Below are positions 43,919 through 53,526 of a stretch of DNA of 64,000 nucleotides, piece by piece; the stretch's first letter is position 1, and each line of letters opens with the position of its first letter. A model generated the notes under the pieces. That model was not told the DNA's origin and made no database searches. It saw only the letters and a program-made list of their open reading frames with translations. The translations under genes were made by a program, and so were the position numbers. This DNA is from Streptomyces sp. ATexAB-D23 (GTDB lineage: Bacteria > Actinomycetota > Actinomycetes > Streptomycetales > Streptomycetaceae): the NCBI RefSeq assembly GCF_000373645.1, contig NZ_KB892001.1, positions 376,441 to 440,440 of the forward strand, written 5' to 3'.

Positions 43919-45142
43919 ATGCGCACCGGAACCATCGGACGCGGCCTCGGCCTCGCCGCCGCCCTCGCGGCCCTGCTCACCGGCATCTCCATGACCCCGG
44001 CCTCGGCCGGCCGGGCCGGGCCGGACGCCGCCCCGGCGGCGGCGCGGGCCGCCGCCCCCGCGTCCTTCACCCATCCCGGCGTACTCGTCAGCCGCCCCCA
44101 GCTCGACTTCGTACGCGCCAAGGTGCAGGCCGGGGCGCAGCCCTGGAAGAGCGCGTACGACCAGATGATGGCGAGCAAGTACGCCTCGCTCGGCCGCACG
44201 GCCAAACCCCGCGCCGTCGTGGAGTGCGGCTCCTACTCCAACCCCAACAACGGCTGCACCGACGAGCGCGAGGACGCGATAGCGGCCTACACCCTCTCGC
44301 TGGCCTGGTACATCACCCAGGACAGCCGCTACGCCGCCAAGGCCGTCGAGATCATGGACGCCTGGTCGGCCGTGATCCGGGACCACACCAACAGCAACGC
44401 GCCCCTCCAGACCGGCTGGGCCGGCTCGTCCTGGCCCCGGGCCGCCGAGATCATCAAGTACACGTACGGCAGCTGGCCGAACTCCGGCCGTTTCGCCACC
44501 ATGCTGCGCGACGTCTACCTGCCCAAGGTCATCAACGGCTCGAACAGCAACGGCAACTGGGAACTCAGCATGACCGAGGCCGCGATCGGCATCTCGGTCT
44601 TCCTGGAGGACCGCGCCTCGTACGACAAGGCCGTCACCAAGTTCCGCGGACGTGTCCCCGCGTACATCTATGTGACCGAGGACGGCGCGCTGCCGAAGAC
44701 CGCGCCGGGCAGCGGCCTGGACACCCGCGACAAGATCATCAACTACTGGCAGGGCCAGTCGACCTTCATGAACGGCCTCTCGCAGGAGACCTGCCGGGAT
44801 CTGACCCACACCGGTTACGGGATCTCCGCCATCTCGCACATCGCCGAGACCAGCCGGATCCAGGGGCAGGACCTCTACCCGGAGATCGCCGAACGGCTGC
44901 GCCACGCCCTCGGTCTGCACGCCACGTACCAGGTCGGCAACCCCGTTCCGTCGAACCTGTGCGGCGGGAGCCTCAAGGACAGTCTCGGTCCGGTCACCGA
45001 GGTCGGGTACAACGCGCTGCACAACCGGATGGGCATCGCGATGACCAACACCGCGACGCTGACCGAGCGGCAGCGGCCCGCCGGGTCCAACAACCTGTTC
45101 GTCGCCTGGGAGACCCTGACCCACGCGGACAACCCGAACTGA
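43919..45142 (+). CDS. Secreted alginate lyase family protein
   Basis: A 407-residue secreted protein. The signal peptide reads GRGLGLAAALAALLTGISMTPASA, with cleavage after about residue 34. The mature part is an (alpha/alpha) toroid-type alginate lyase (PL5-like, Pfam Alginate_lyase) domain. It has HPGVLVSRPQLDFVRAKV, ECGSYSNPNNGCTDEREDAIAAY, a central NGNWELSMTEAAIGI and FMNGLSQETCRDLTHTGYGISAI, the conserved N/H/R cluster used for catalysis. Substrate could be alginate or another uronic-acid polymer. GGAAGG precedes the ATG. It has its own good promoter and is convergent with the M4 protease. Confidence 0.87.
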   Translation: MRTGTIGRGLGLAAALAALLTGISMTPASAGRAGPDAAPAAARAAAPASFTHPGVLVSRPQLDFVRAKVQAGAQPWKSAYDQMMASKYASLGRTAKPRAVVECGSYSNPNNGCTDEREDAIAAYTLSLAWYITQDSRYAAKAVEIMDAWSAVIRDHTNSNAPLQTGWAGSSWPRAAEIIKYTYGSWPNSGRFATMLRDVYLPKVINGSNSNGNWELSMTEAAIGISVFLEDRASYDKAVTKFRGRVPAYIYVTEDGALPKTAPGSGLDTRDKIINYWQGQSTFMNGLSQETCRDLTHTGYGISAISHIAETSRIQGQDLYPEIAERLRHALGLHATYQVGNPVPSNLCGGSLKDSLGPVTEVGYNALHNRMGIAMTNTATLTERQRPAGSNNLFVAWETLTHADNPN

Positions 45143-45157
45143 CCGCACACGGCGCAG

Positions 45158-45189
45158 CCGCCCGGGAGGAGATGTCTCCTCCCGGGCGG
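45158..45189. terminator. Bidirectional terminator
   Basis: A perfect 15-bp stem (CCGCCCGGGAGGAGA and complement) with a two-base loop between two convergent secreted-enzyme genes. Confidence 0.8.
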
Positions 45190-45242
45190 GATGCCGCGTC
45201 AGCGGCGGATCGTGCGGTGGGGGATGGTGTGTCGCGTCGGGA

Positions 45243-47297
45243 TCAGAAGGTCAGCTTGAAGCTGTTGATCTTCCCGGTGTCCCCGGAGTAGACGTCCTGG
45301 ACCTTGAGCTTCCAGGTGCCGTTGGCCGTCTCCGACGAGGCGTTGACCGTGTAGGTCGTCTTGACGTTGTCCGCCGAGTCGCTGATGTCGGAGTTCTTCA
45401 GCCGGTAGGTGCTGCCGTCCGGGGCGACGAGGTCGATGACCAGGTCACCGCGGTAGGTGTGGGTGATGTCCACGCCGACCTTGAGGGCGCTGGGCGCGTT
45501 GCCGGTGCGGCCGGTGACGCTGACCGAGCTGGTGACGGCCGAGCCGTGGTCGGGGATGGAGACGGCGGTGGCGTTCTCGAAGACCGTGCCGTCACCGGGC
45601 TCGCCCGGGTCGGTGCCGCCGCCGGAGCGCTCACCGACGTTGATGCCGGCCCACGCGTCCTGCACCGCCTTGTACTCGGTGCTGGTCGCGCCGTACAGGT
45701 CGGCGGCCACGGCGAGCGTGCCGGTGCGGGCCGCCGCGTAGTTGGTGGTGGAGGTGAACTTGGTGGTGAGCGCCTTGAACCAGATCTGCTCGGCCTTGTC
45801 GCGGCCGATGCCGGTCACCGGCAGGCCGTCGGAGGTCGGGGAGTCGTAGCTGACGCCGTTGATGGTCTTGGTGCCGCTGCCCTCCGAGAGGAGGTAGAAG
45901 AAGTGGTTCGCCGGGCCCGACGAGTAGTGCACGTCGATGTTGCCGATGCCCGAGTACCAGGCGTCGGGGGACGTGCCGTCCCGGCTCGGCTTGTCCTGGT
46001 AGCGCAGCGGCGAACCGTCACCGAAGATGTTGATCTTCTCGCCGATGAGGTAGTCGCCCTTGTCGGTGGCGTTGTCGGCGTAGAACTCGACGGCGGTGCC
46101 GAAGATGTCGCTGGTCGCCTCGTTGAGGCCGCCGGACTCACCGCTGTAGTTCAGGCCGGCAGTGTTGGAGGTGACACCGTGGCTCATCTCGTGGGCCGCG
46201 ACGTCCAGTGCGGTCAGCGGCGCGGCGTTGCCGCTGCCGTCGCCGTACGTCATGCAGAAGCAGCTGTCGGTCCAGAAGGCGTTCACGTAGTTGTTGCCGT
46301 AGTGGACGCGGGAGTACGCGCCGACGCCGTCGCCCTTGATGCCGGTCCGGCCGTGGACGTTCTTGTAGTAGTCCCAGGTCTCGGCCGCACCGTAGTGGGC
46401 GTCCGCCGCCGCGGTCTCCGGGCTGGTGCCGATGCCGTCGCCCCAGACGTCGTCGGCGCCGGAGAAGAGGGTGCCGGTGCCGGACGTACCGTGGTTCAGG
46501 TTGTACGTCTTGTGGTTGCCGCGCGTGGTGTCGGTCAGGTTGTACGAGCCGGCGGTCCCGGAGGTGTCCAGGGTGACCTGGCCGCTGTACTCCGTGTTGC
46601 CGATGCCGGTCTCGATCGCCTGCCACTCGTAGAGCTTGGCGCCGGAGCCGGCGTCGGTGATGACGTGCAGCTCGTTGGGGGTGCCGTCCTCCTGGAGGCC
46701 GCCGACCACGGTCTCGTAGGCGAGCTGCGGGGTGCCGGAGGCCAGCCAGACGACCTTGCGGGGGGCCTTGTCGGCGGCGGTCTTGGACGAGCCGTTCGCC
46801 TTGGCCAGGCCGACGGCCTGCTTCTCGGCGGCCGCGGGGGTCACGTCCGCGGTCAGGCCGACGGCCTTGAGCTGTGCCGCGGTGGCGTTGGACGCCTTGG
46901 TGATGCTCTGGGTCACGCCGGCCTTCGACTCCTGGACGACCAGGTCGCCACCGAGGACGGGGAGTCCGTCGAGGGTGCGCTCGTACCGGGTGTGCGTGGT
47001 GCCGTCGACGTCCTGGATGACGTCCTTGACGAGGAGCTTCTCCTGCGCGCCGAGACCGAGCTCCTTGGCGGTGGCCGCCGTGCTCGCGGTGGCCTCGCGG
47101 ATCAGCTCGGCACGCTGCGAGGGCGAGAGCTGCTTGGGCAGGGCGCCGGGGTTCGCCGTGGAGGCGGTGGCGGCCTTGGGGGTGCCCGCGTCCGGTGCGG
47201 CCGAGGCCGACCCGGTCTGCACTCCTACGGCGAGGAGGGCTGCTGCGGCTATCAGAGCGCCGGTCGCGGTGGTACGACGGCTGGGCGTGGATCTCAC
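45243..47297 (-). CDS. Secreted M4 (thermolysin-type) metallopeptidase with P domain
   Basis: A 684-residue secreted zinc protease. The signal peptide is near residues 1-34, then an FTP/PepSY propeptide (to about 210). The catalytic domain has the zinc motif HEMSH in DVAAHEMSHGVTSN and the third ligand in GGLNEATSDIFG, with the downstream histidine in IDVHYSSGPANHFF. A C-terminal M4 helical domain and a final beta P-domain (about 565-684; DHGSAVTSSVSV to INSFKLTF) complete it. It should break down protein outside the cell. It starts at GTG. Its P domain, shared with proprotein convertases, aids folding or substrate binding. Confidence 0.93.
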   Translation of the reverse strand: MRSTPSRRTTATGALIAAAALLAVGVQTGSASAAPDAGTPKAATASTANPGALPKQLSPSQRAELIREATASTAATAKELGLGAQEKLLVKDVIQDVDGTTHTRYERTLDGLPVLGGDLVVQESKAGVTQSITKASNATAAQLKAVGLTADVTPAAAEKQAVGLAKANGSSKTAADKAPRKVVWLASGTPQLAYETVVGGLQEDGTPNELHVITDAGSGAKLYEWQAIETGIGNTEYSGQVTLDTSGTAGSYNLTDTTRGNHKTYNLNHGTSGTGTLFSGADDVWGDGIGTSPETAAADAHYGAAETWDYYKNVHGRTGIKGDGVGAYSRVHYGNNYVNAFWTDSCFCMTYGDGSGNAAPLTALDVAAHEMSHGVTSNTAGLNYSGESGGLNEATSDIFGTAVEFYADNATDKGDYLIGEKINIFGDGSPLRYQDKPSRDGTSPDAWYSGIGNIDVHYSSGPANHFFYLLSEGSGTKTINGVSYDSPTSDGLPVTGIGRDKAEQIWFKALTTKFTSTTNYAAARTGTLAVAADLYGATSTEYKAVQDAWAGINVGERSGGGTDPGEPGDGTVFENATAVSIPDHGSAVTSSVSVTGRTGNAPSALKVGVDITHTYRGDLVIDLVAPDGSTYRLKNSDISDSADNVKTTYTVNASSETANGTWKLKVQDVYSGDTGKINSFKLTF

Positions 47298-47491
47298 GCG
47301 GACTCCTTCTGCGAGGGGGGTACCGGCGGCTGGGTGAGCCGTCCGGGCAGAGCAAGCAGTGCGCAGAACGGGGTGAAGCGTGTCAGCCGATGGCCGGTCC
47401 TGTCAGGGCCCCGTCAAGAATTTGGCCGGAACTCGTCCGTTGCCGGAATGGTCATGTTCGTTAAGCGGACGTTTCGCCGGTGTTCACGGCG

Positions 47492-47517
47492 GGCCCCCGG
47501 GGGACGGCCCGGGGGCC
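47492..47517. terminator. Hairpin in the M4/ABC gap
   Basis: A perfect 10-bp stem (GGCCCCCGGG with CCCGGGGGCC) around six bases. It faces no gene end on the plus strand, so its role is unclear. Confidence 0.4.
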
Positions 47518-47636
47518 TTCGTGGCCCCAACGTGCAGGGGCGCGTCGAGATCGTGACGGACTTGACCATGTGCTACGGGATTGTGAAGAACCGGAAAGTT
47601 CCCACCTGGCGAGACGGCCGGCGAGTGTGGCGCGTT

Positions 47637-47677
47637 CCCGGCCGTCCTCCCTCGTACGGCGAAGGAGGACGGCCGGG
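47637..47677 (-). terminator. Terminator of the ABC exporter operon
   Basis: A perfect 14-bp stem (CCCGGCCGTCCTCC and complement) with a 13-base loop, 17 bases past the stop of the second exporter gene. Confidence 0.75.
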
Positions 47678-47694
47678 CGCCGGCGCCGGGAACG

Positions 47695-49584
47695 TCAGGC
47701 CAGGCTCTCCCGCCAGGCGCGGTGCAGGCCGGCGAACCGGCCCGTGCCGGCGATGAGTTCGGCGGGGGATCCGTCCTCCACGATCCGCCCGTGCTCCATC
47801 ACCAGCACCCGGTCCGCGACCTCCACGGTCGACAGCCGGTGCGCGATCACCATCGCGGTGCGGCCGTGCAGCACGGTGTCCATCGCCTGCTGCACCGCCC
47901 GCTCGCCGGGGATGTCGAGCGAGCTGGTCGCCTCGTCGAGGATCAGCACCGCCGGGTCCGCGAGCAGGGCGCGGGCGAACGCCACCAACTGGCGCTGACC
48001 TGCCGAGATCCGGCCGCCCCGCTTGCGTACGTCGGTGTCGTAGCCGTCGGGCAGACCGGTGATGAAGTCGTGGGCGCCGATCGCCTTCGCCGCCTGCTCG
48101 ATCTCCTCGCGGCTCGCCTCCGGCCGGCCGATCGCGATGTTCTCGGCGACCGTCCCGGAGAACAGGAACGCCTCCTGCGTCACCATCACCACCCCGCGCC
48201 GCAGCTCGGGCATGGCGAGGTCCCGCAGGTCGGTGCCGTCCAGCAGGACCCGGCCCTCGGTCGGGTCGTAGAAGCGGGCCAGCAGCTTGGCGAGCGTCGA
48301 CTTGCCCGCGCCCGTGGAACCCACCACCGCCACGGTCTGCCCGGCGGGGACGGTCAGGTCGAAGGCGGGCAGCACCTCACCACCCGTGCGGTACGCGAAG
48401 CTCACCGAGTCGAAGACCACCTCGCGGCCCGGCCGGCCGCCCTCCCTGGCCGGCAGCTCGCGCGGCTCCAGGGCCTCCGGGACAGTGGGCCGCTGGGCCA
48501 GCAGGCCGGCGACCTTCTCCAGCGAGGCCGCGGCCGACTCGAAGGAGTTGAGGAACATGCTCAGGCGGTCGATCGGGTCGTAGAGCCGCCGCAGATAGAG
48601 CACCATCGCCGCCAGCACGCCGAGCGCGAGCCCGCCGGAGGCGACGCGGTAGGCGCCCCACAGTACGATTCCGGCCACCGCCGTGTTGGCGACCAGTCGC
48701 GAGCCGACGACATAGCGGGCGTTCTCCAGCATCGCGTCGCCGTTGGTTCCCTGGTGACGCACGTTCAGCTCCCGGAAGGCCGCGTCGTTGACGGGCTCGC
48801 GGCGGAAGGCCTGGACGGGCCGGATGCCGTTCATCGTCTCCGCGAACTTCACGATGACCGCGGCGATGGCCGTCGAACGGGCCGCGAAGATCACCGAGGA
48901 GCGGCGCCGGTAGAGCTGCACCAGCAGGTACAGCGGCACGAACGACGCCACGGCCGCCGCGCCCGTGGCGAGGTCCAGCCAGAGCAGCAGCACGGCGATG
49001 GAGATGAACGACAACAGGACGTGGATCAGTTCCTGGAGCCCCTCGTCCAGCAGCTCCCGCAGCGACTCCAGGTCCGTGGTGGAACGCGAGATCAGCCGCC
49101 CCGAGGTGTACCGCTCGTGGAAGTCCACGCTCAGCGCCTGCGCATGCCGGAAGATCCGGCCGCGCAGGTCGAGCAGCACGTCCTGGTTGACCAGCGCGGA
49201 CATCCGGATGAACGCGTACTGGAGGGCCCCCGCACCGGCCGCGCACAGCGCGTAGCCCACCGCCACGGCGATCAGCGGCCCGTAGTCGTTGTCGCGGAAC
49301 GCGGGCACCCCGCTGTCGATCGCGTAGGCCACCAGCAGCGGGCCCGCCTGCACCGCGGCCTGCTGCACCAGCAGGAACAGGGCGGAAGCGGCGACCCGGC
49401 CCCGCATCGGGCGCAGCAGCGAGCGGAGCAGCTGCCAGGTGGCGCCGCGCGGGGCGGGCAGATCATCGCGGTCGAAGGGGTCGCCGTCCCCCTTCGCGGG
49501 CGGCCCGTCCGCCGACGGCGCGAGGCGCTCGTCCTCGTCGCCGCCGCCCGGCTCCGCCGGCCGTCCGGTCGTGGTGCTCGTCAT
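47695..49584 (-). CDS. Heterodimeric ABC exporter, second subunit (catalytic ATPase site)
   Basis: A 629-residue membrane-ATPase half-transporter. The six-helix membrane domain (residues about 55-340) and the nucleotide domain (about 380-629) have Walker [10 protein letters not shown] and Walker [13 protein letters not shown] with the catalytic Glu kept. The signature is altered from LSGGQ to ISAGQ. In heterodimeric exporters one active and one degenerate site are made by such complementary changes; the partner at 49581-51563 has the reverse pattern. Its start overlaps the partner's stop (ATGA), so they are made as a pair. Lipid, peptide or drug substrate is not determinable. Confidence 0.9.
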   Translation of the reverse strand: MTSTTTGRPAEPGGGDEDERLAPSADGPPAKGDGDPFDRDDLPAPRGATWQLLRSLLRPMRGRVAASALFLLVQQAAVQAGPLLVAYAIDSGVPAFRDNDYGPLIAVAVGYALCAAGAGALQYAFIRMSALVNQDVLLDLRGRIFRHAQALSVDFHERYTSGRLISRSTTDLESLRELLDEGLQELIHVLLSFISIAVLLLWLDLATGAAAVASFVPLYLLVQLYRRRSSVIFAARSTAIAAVIVKFAETMNGIRPVQAFRREPVNDAAFRELNVRHQGTNGDAMLENARYVVGSRLVANTAVAGIVLWGAYRVASGGLALGVLAAMVLYLRRLYDPIDRLSMFLNSFESAAASLEKVAGLLAQRPTVPEALEPRELPAREGGRPGREVVFDSVSFAYRTGGEVLPAFDLTVPAGQTVAVVGSTGAGKSTLAKLLARFYDPTEGRVLLDGTDLRDLAMPELRRGVVMVTQEAFLFSGTVAENIAIGRPEASREEIEQAAKAIGAHDFITGLPDGYDTDVRKRGGRISAGQRQLVAFARALLADPAVLILDEATSSLDIPGERAVQQAMDTVLHGRTAMVIAHRLSTVEVADRVLVMEHGRIVEDGSPAELIAGTGRFAGLHRAWRESLA

Positions 49585-51563
49585 CGGGTGCTGCCCTCCT
49601 CGGCAGGGGCCATCGCGCCCAGGGAATCGTCTTCGGCCGTCCGCGTACCGGGCGGGCCGTCGCCTGTCTGTGTACCGGGCGTCCCGGTGCCGGGCCCGGC
49701 GCTTGCGTCCTCGCCGGCCGGAACGTCCTCGCCGCCCGGAAGGTTCATCCCGGCCGTAACGTCCTCGCCGGCCGGGATGTCCTCGGTCCCGGTGCCCGTG
49801 CCGGACATCAGCCAGGCGTACTCGGCGCTGGTGCGCAGCAGCTCCTGATGGGTGCCGACCGCGCTGATCCGGCCCTGGGACAGCAGCGCCACCCGGTCCG
49901 CGAGCATCACGGTGGACGGCCGGTGCGCGACGACCACCGCCGTCGTCTCCTCCAGGACGCGCCGCAGCGCCGCCTCCACCCGCGCCTCCGTGTGCACGTC
50001 GAGCGCCGAGAGCGGGTCGTCCAGCACCAGGAAGCGCGGCCGGCCCACCACGGCCCTGGCCAGGGCGAGGCGCTGGCGCTGGCCGCCGGACAGACTCAGG
50101 CCCTGCTCGCCGACCTCGGTCCCGACGCCGTGCGGCAGCTCGTGGACGAAGTCGGCCTGTGCGACCGACAGCGCCCGCCGCAACTCCTCGTCGCCCGCCC
50201 CGGCAGCGCCCATCAGCACGTTCTCCCCGACGCTCGCCGAGAAGAGCGTCGGCTCCTCGAACGCCACCGACACCAGCTCCCGCAGCCGGGCGCGCGGCAT
50301 GGCGGTGATGTCCTCGCCGTCCAGGGTGATCCGCCCCGCCGTGGCCTCGTGCAGCCGGGGCACCAGGGAGGTCAGTGTCGTCTTGCCGGAGCCCGTCGCC
50401 CCGACCAGGGCCATCGTCTCGCCGGGCCGGATGTGCAGATCGATCCGGGCGAGGACGGGCGCGGAGCCCTCCTCCGCGTCCGGGTAACGGAACTCGACGC
50501 CCTCGAAGCGCATGCCGCCGGCCTCCGGGGCCGCTGCGGTGCCGTCCCCGGCCGCCGCCGCGGCGTCCTCCTCCTCGGCGACGTCCATCACCTCGAAGAA
50601 CCGCTCGGTCGCCGTCGCCGACTCCTGGCTCATCGCCAGCAGGAAGCCGATCGACTCGACCGGCCAGCGCAGCGCGAGCGCCGTGGAGAGGAACGCGACC
50701 AGGGTGCCCGCCGACAGGCCGCCGTCCGCGACCTCGATCGTGCCGAAGACCAGCGCCGCCCCGATGGCGAGTTCCGGCAGCGTCGTGATGACGGCCCAGA
50801 TCCCCGCGAGCAGCCGGGCCTTGCCCAGCTCCGTGGTGCGCAGCCGCTGCGCGAGGACGCGGAAGGCCTGGGCCTGGCTGCGGTGCCGGCCGAAGCCCTT
50901 GATGATGCGGATGCCCAGCACGCTCTCCTCGACCACGGTCGTCAGATCGCCGACCTGGTCCTGCGCCGCGCGCGCCACCTTCGCGTACTTCGTCTCGAAG
51001 GCCGAGCAGATGATCACGAGCGGGACGACGGGGGCGAGCAGCACCAGGCCCAGCGTCCACTCCTGGAACAGCAGGATCACGAAGCCGACCAGGATCGTGG
51101 TGCCGTTGACCAGCAGGAAGGTCAGCGGGAAGACCAGGAACATGCGCAGCAGCATCAGGTCCGTCGTCCCGCGCGACAGCAGCTGCCCCGAGGGCCAGCG
51201 GTCGTGGAAGGAGACGGGCAGGCGCTGGAGGTGCCGGTAGAGGTCGGCCCGCATCGACGCCTCGAAACCGGCCAGCGGACGCGCCACCAGCCATCGCCGC
51301 ACGCCGAACAGCACCGCCTCCGCGATGCCCAGGAGCAGCAGGAACAGCGCGCCGAGCCAGACCCCGCCCGGGTCCCCGTCGGCGACCGGGCCGTCCACGA
51401 TCCACTTCAGGATCAGCGGGATCACCAGGCCCAGACAGGAGGCGACGACCGCCACCAGGGCCGCGCTGAACAGCCGGGTCCGTACCGGCTTCACATATGG
51501 CCACAACCGCAGAAGAGAACGTACGGCGGACCGGTCCTTGGGCTCTACATGTTCCTGGTGCAT
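49581..51563 (-). CDS. Heterodimeric ABC exporter, first subunit (degenerate Walker B)
   Basis: A 660-residue half-transporter. The six-helix domain (about 15-315) is followed by a nucleotide domain with Walker A GATGSGKTT and the intact signature LSLSGGQRQRLALARAV. The Walker B reads FLVLDDPLSALD, with Asp in place of the catalytic Glu. This is the known mark of the degenerate-site subunit of TM287/288- or LmrCD-like heterodimers. The last 70 residues form a Gly/Pro/Glu tail with repeated PAGEDV-like units encoded by 18-bp repeats. It is translated first and overlaps the second subunit by four bases. Confidence 0.9.
   Translation of the reverse strand: MHQEHVEPKDRSAVRSLLRLWPYVKPVRTRLFSAALVAVVASCLGLVIPLILKWIVDGPVADGDPGGVWLGALFLLLLGIAEAVLFGVRRWLVARPLAGFEASMRADLYRHLQRLPVSFHDRWPSGQLLSRGTTDLMLLRMFLVFPLTFLLVNGTTILVGFVILLFQEWTLGLVLLAPVVPLVIICSAFETKYAKVARAAQDQVGDLTTVVEESVLGIRIIKGFGRHRSQAQAFRVLAQRLRTTELGKARLLAGIWAVITTLPELAIGAALVFGTIEVADGGLSAGTLVAFLSTALALRWPVESIGFLLAMSQESATATERFFEVMDVAEEEDAAAAAGDGTAAAPEAGGMRFEGVEFRYPDAEEGSAPVLARIDLHIRPGETMALVGATGSGKTTLTSLVPRLHEATAGRITLDGEDITAMPRARLRELVSVAFEEPTLFSASVGENVLMGAAGAGDEELRRALSVAQADFVHELPHGVGTEVGEQGLSLSGGQRQRLALARAVVGRPRFLVLDDPLSALDVHTEARVEAALRRVLEETTAVVVAHRPSTVMLADRVALLSQGRISAVGTHQELLRTSAEYAWLMSGTGTGTEDIPAGEDVTAGMNLPGGEDVPAGEDASAGPGTGTPGTQTGDGPPGTRTAEDDSLGAMAPAEEGSTR
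49707..49796 (-). repeat. 18-bp tandem repeats in the ABC exporter tail
   Basis: Five units of 18 bases (type GTCCTCGCCGGCCGGAAC on the plus strand) with 1-7 differences each. They encode repeated PAGEDV-like hexapeptides in the C-terminal tail of the first subunit. They keep frame. Confidence 0.65.
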
Positions 51564-51741
51564 CAGGGTGAGCCTACGGTCCGTCCGGGGAATCGTTCCT
51601 GTTGTTTTTGTCCCGCCGTCCGACTCCCGGCACGCGGGGTACGGGGGCGGGGTCGTAGAGCCGCATCAACCGATCGGACGATGCGGGTCCGAGCGCGATG
51701 GCGGATGCCGCCGCGGGCCGCGGGCGCGGATGCTCGGTGCC

Positions 51742-52716
51742 ATGGCAGTCATCGAAGCGAACGGGGTGCGCAAGGCCTACGCCGGCCGCCCCGTGGTCGA
51801 CTCAGTGAGCTTCACCGTCGACGAGGGGGAGATCTTCGGGATCCTCGGTCCCAACGGCGCGGGCAAGACCACCACCGTCGAGTGCGTCGCGGGGCTGCGG
51901 GTCCCGGACGCCGGGACCGTCCGGGTCGCCGGGCTCGACCCCGTCGCCGAACGCGACCGGGTGACCCGGCTGCTCGGGGTCCAGCTCCAGGAGAGCGAAC
52001 TCCAGCCCAAGATCACCGTGCGCGAGGCCCTGGACCTGTACAGCGCCTTCCACCCCAGCCCCGCCGACTGGCGGCCGCTGGCCGAACGGCTCGGTCTGGA
52101 CACCAGGCTGGACACCCGCTTCGCCCGGCTCTCCGGCGGCCAGAAGCAGCGCCTGTCCATCGCGCTCGCCCTCGTCGGCCGGCCCCGCGTCGTCATCCTG
52201 GACGAGCTGACCACCGGCCTCGACCCCCGCGCCCGGCGCGACACCTGGCAGCTCATCGAGGACGTACGCGACAGCGGCGTCACCGTCGTGCTCGTCACGC
52301 ACTTCATGGAGGAGGCCCAGCGCCTCTGCGACCGCATCGCCGTGATCGACAAGGGCCGCGTCGTCGCCCTCGACACCCCCGCCGGGCTGGTCGCCGGCGC
52401 CGACGGCTCCACCGTCATCTCCTTCACCCCGTCCGAGCCGCTTCCCGAGGCCGAACTCGCCGCCCTGCCCGGAGCCGCCTCCCACGAGGACCGGGACGGC
52501 CGGGTCGTCATCAGCGGCACCGACGAGACCGTCAACGCCGTCATCTCGCTGCTGGCCCGGCTCCGCGTCACCGCCCACCGGCTCCGCGTCGCCGAGGCCA
52601 CCCTGGACGACGCCTTCCTCGACCTCACCGAACACCCCGACCTCACCGAACACCCCGACCTCACCGAACACCCCGGCCCCGCCGACGGGCGCGGCCTCGC
52701 AGAACGGACAGCCTGA
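51742..52716 (+). CDS. ABC-2 type exporter ATP-binding subunit (DrrA-like)
   Basis: A 324-residue ATPase. Walker A is GPNGAGKTTT, the signature LSGGQKQRLSIALAL and Walker B VVILDELTTGLDP. The layout with a C-terminal extension resembles daunorubicin-type exporter ATPases. The last 45 residues carry three copies of DLTEHP encoded by exact 18-bp repeats. An upstream ATG 12 bases earlier is possible. It is one base from the permease gene, followed by a NarL-type sensor/regulator pair in the same operon, which suggests an antibiotic-sensing self-regulated exporter. Confidence 0.9.
   Translation: MAVIEANGVRKAYAGRPVVDSVSFTVDEGEIFGILGPNGAGKTTTVECVAGLRVPDAGTVRVAGLDPVAERDRVTRLLGVQLQESELQPKITVREALDLYSAFHPSPADWRPLAERLGLDTRLDTRFARLSGGQKQRLSIALALVGRPRVVILDELTTGLDPRARRDTWQLIEDVRDSGVTVVLVTHFMEEAQRLCDRIAVIDKGRVVALDTPAGLVAGADGSTVISFTPSEPLPEAELAALPGAASHEDRDGRVVISGTDETVNAVISLLARLRVTAHRLRVAEATLDDAFLDLTEHPDLTEHPDLTEHPGPADGRGLAERTA
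52621..52674 (+). repeat. Three exact 18-bp tandem repeats
   Basis: GACCTCACCGAACACCCC occurs three times without change and encodes DLTEHP three times at the C-terminus of the ATPase. Perfect identity implies recent expansion; unit number could differ between strains while keeping frame. Confidence 0.9.
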
Positions 52717-52717
52717 G

Positions 52718-53506
52718 ATGGCCACAGCGCACCCCGTCCCCGCCGCCGCGCCCCGCGCCACCGCGTCCGGCGCGACGCTCGCCGTCCTCAAGTCGGAGAC
52801 CCGGCTCTTCCTGCGCGAACCGGGCAGCCTGTTCTGGATCGTGGTCTTCCCGACCGTGCTCCTGACGATCCTGGGCCTGGTCCCTTCGTTCCGGCAGCAC
52901 GAGGACGGGCTCGGCGGCCGGCGCGTCATCGACCTCTACGTTCCCGTCGCGGTGCTGCTCGCCCTGATCATGTCCGGGCTCCAGGCCATGCCGCCCGTAC
53001 TGACCGGATACCGCGAACGCGGCATCCTGCGCCGCATGTCCACCACCCCCGTGCGGCCCTCCGCCCTCCTCGGCGCGCAGATCGCGCTGCACGGCGCCGC
53101 GTGCCTCGTCTCCGCCCTGCTGGTCACCGTCGTCGGCCGGATCGCCTTCGGAGTGCGGCTGCCCGGCCAGGCGTTCGGCTATCTGCTCGCCCTGCTGCTG
53201 GCCGTCGCCTGCGTCCTGGCCCTCGGCTCGCTGATCTGCGCGCTCTCCCGTACGACGAAGATCGCCGCCACCGTCGGCTCGGTCGTCTACTTCTCGATGA
53301 TGTTCACCGCGGGCGTCTGGGTCCCCGTCCAGGCCATGCCCGACGCGCTCCGCCGCATCGTCCAGGTCACCCCCTTCGGCGCGGCCTCCCAGGCACTGGA
53401 CCAGGCGGCCCGGGGCGACTGGCCCGGCTGGGCGTACCTCGGAGCGGTCGCCGCCTGGACGGCGGTGGCGGCGTGGGCGGCCAACCGTACGTTCCGGTGG
53501 CAGTAG
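52718..53506 (+). CDS. ABC-2 type exporter permease
   Basis: A 262-residue ABC-2 membrane protein with about six helices. LYVPVAVLLALIMSGLQAMPPVL, ALLVTVVGRIAFGVRL and GSVVYFSMMFTAGVWVPVQAMPD carry the ABC-2 pattern, including the conserved loop MPDALRRIVQVTPFGAASQAL. It starts one base after the ATPase stop. With the ATPase it forms a four-domain exporter, probably for a drug or lipid. Confidence 0.9.
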   Translation: MATAHPVPAAAPRATASGATLAVLKSETRLFLREPGSLFWIVVFPTVLLTILGLVPSFRQHEDGLGGRRVIDLYVPVAVLLALIMSGLQAMPPVLTGYRERGILRRMSTTPVRPSALLGAQIALHGAACLVSALLVTVVGRIAFGVRLPGQAFGYLLALLLAVACVLALGSLICALSRTTKIAATVGSVVYFSMMFTAGVWVPVQAMPDALRRIVQVTPFGAASQALDQAARGDWPGWAYLGAVAAWTAVAAWAANRTFRWQ

Positions 53507-53526
53507 GCGCGGGGGAGACTCCTCCC

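Larger units (their letters stand above)
47298..47694. other. Intergenic region between M4 protease and ABC exporter
   Basis: About 397 bases with no supported gene. Contains the M4 promoter side (about 47300-47480, AT-richer near 47415-47475) and the two hairpins at 47492-47517 and 47637-47677. Confidence 0.6.

Noticed and set aside
46132..47355. Arginine-rich frame overlapping the M4 protease
   Set aside because: It has no motif and is a shifted shadow of the protease gene.
47695..51504. Apparent single 1269-residue fusion of both exporter halves
   Set aside because: The upstream half of that frame is out of frame with the real first subunit. Two genes with an ATGA overlap explain all motifs.
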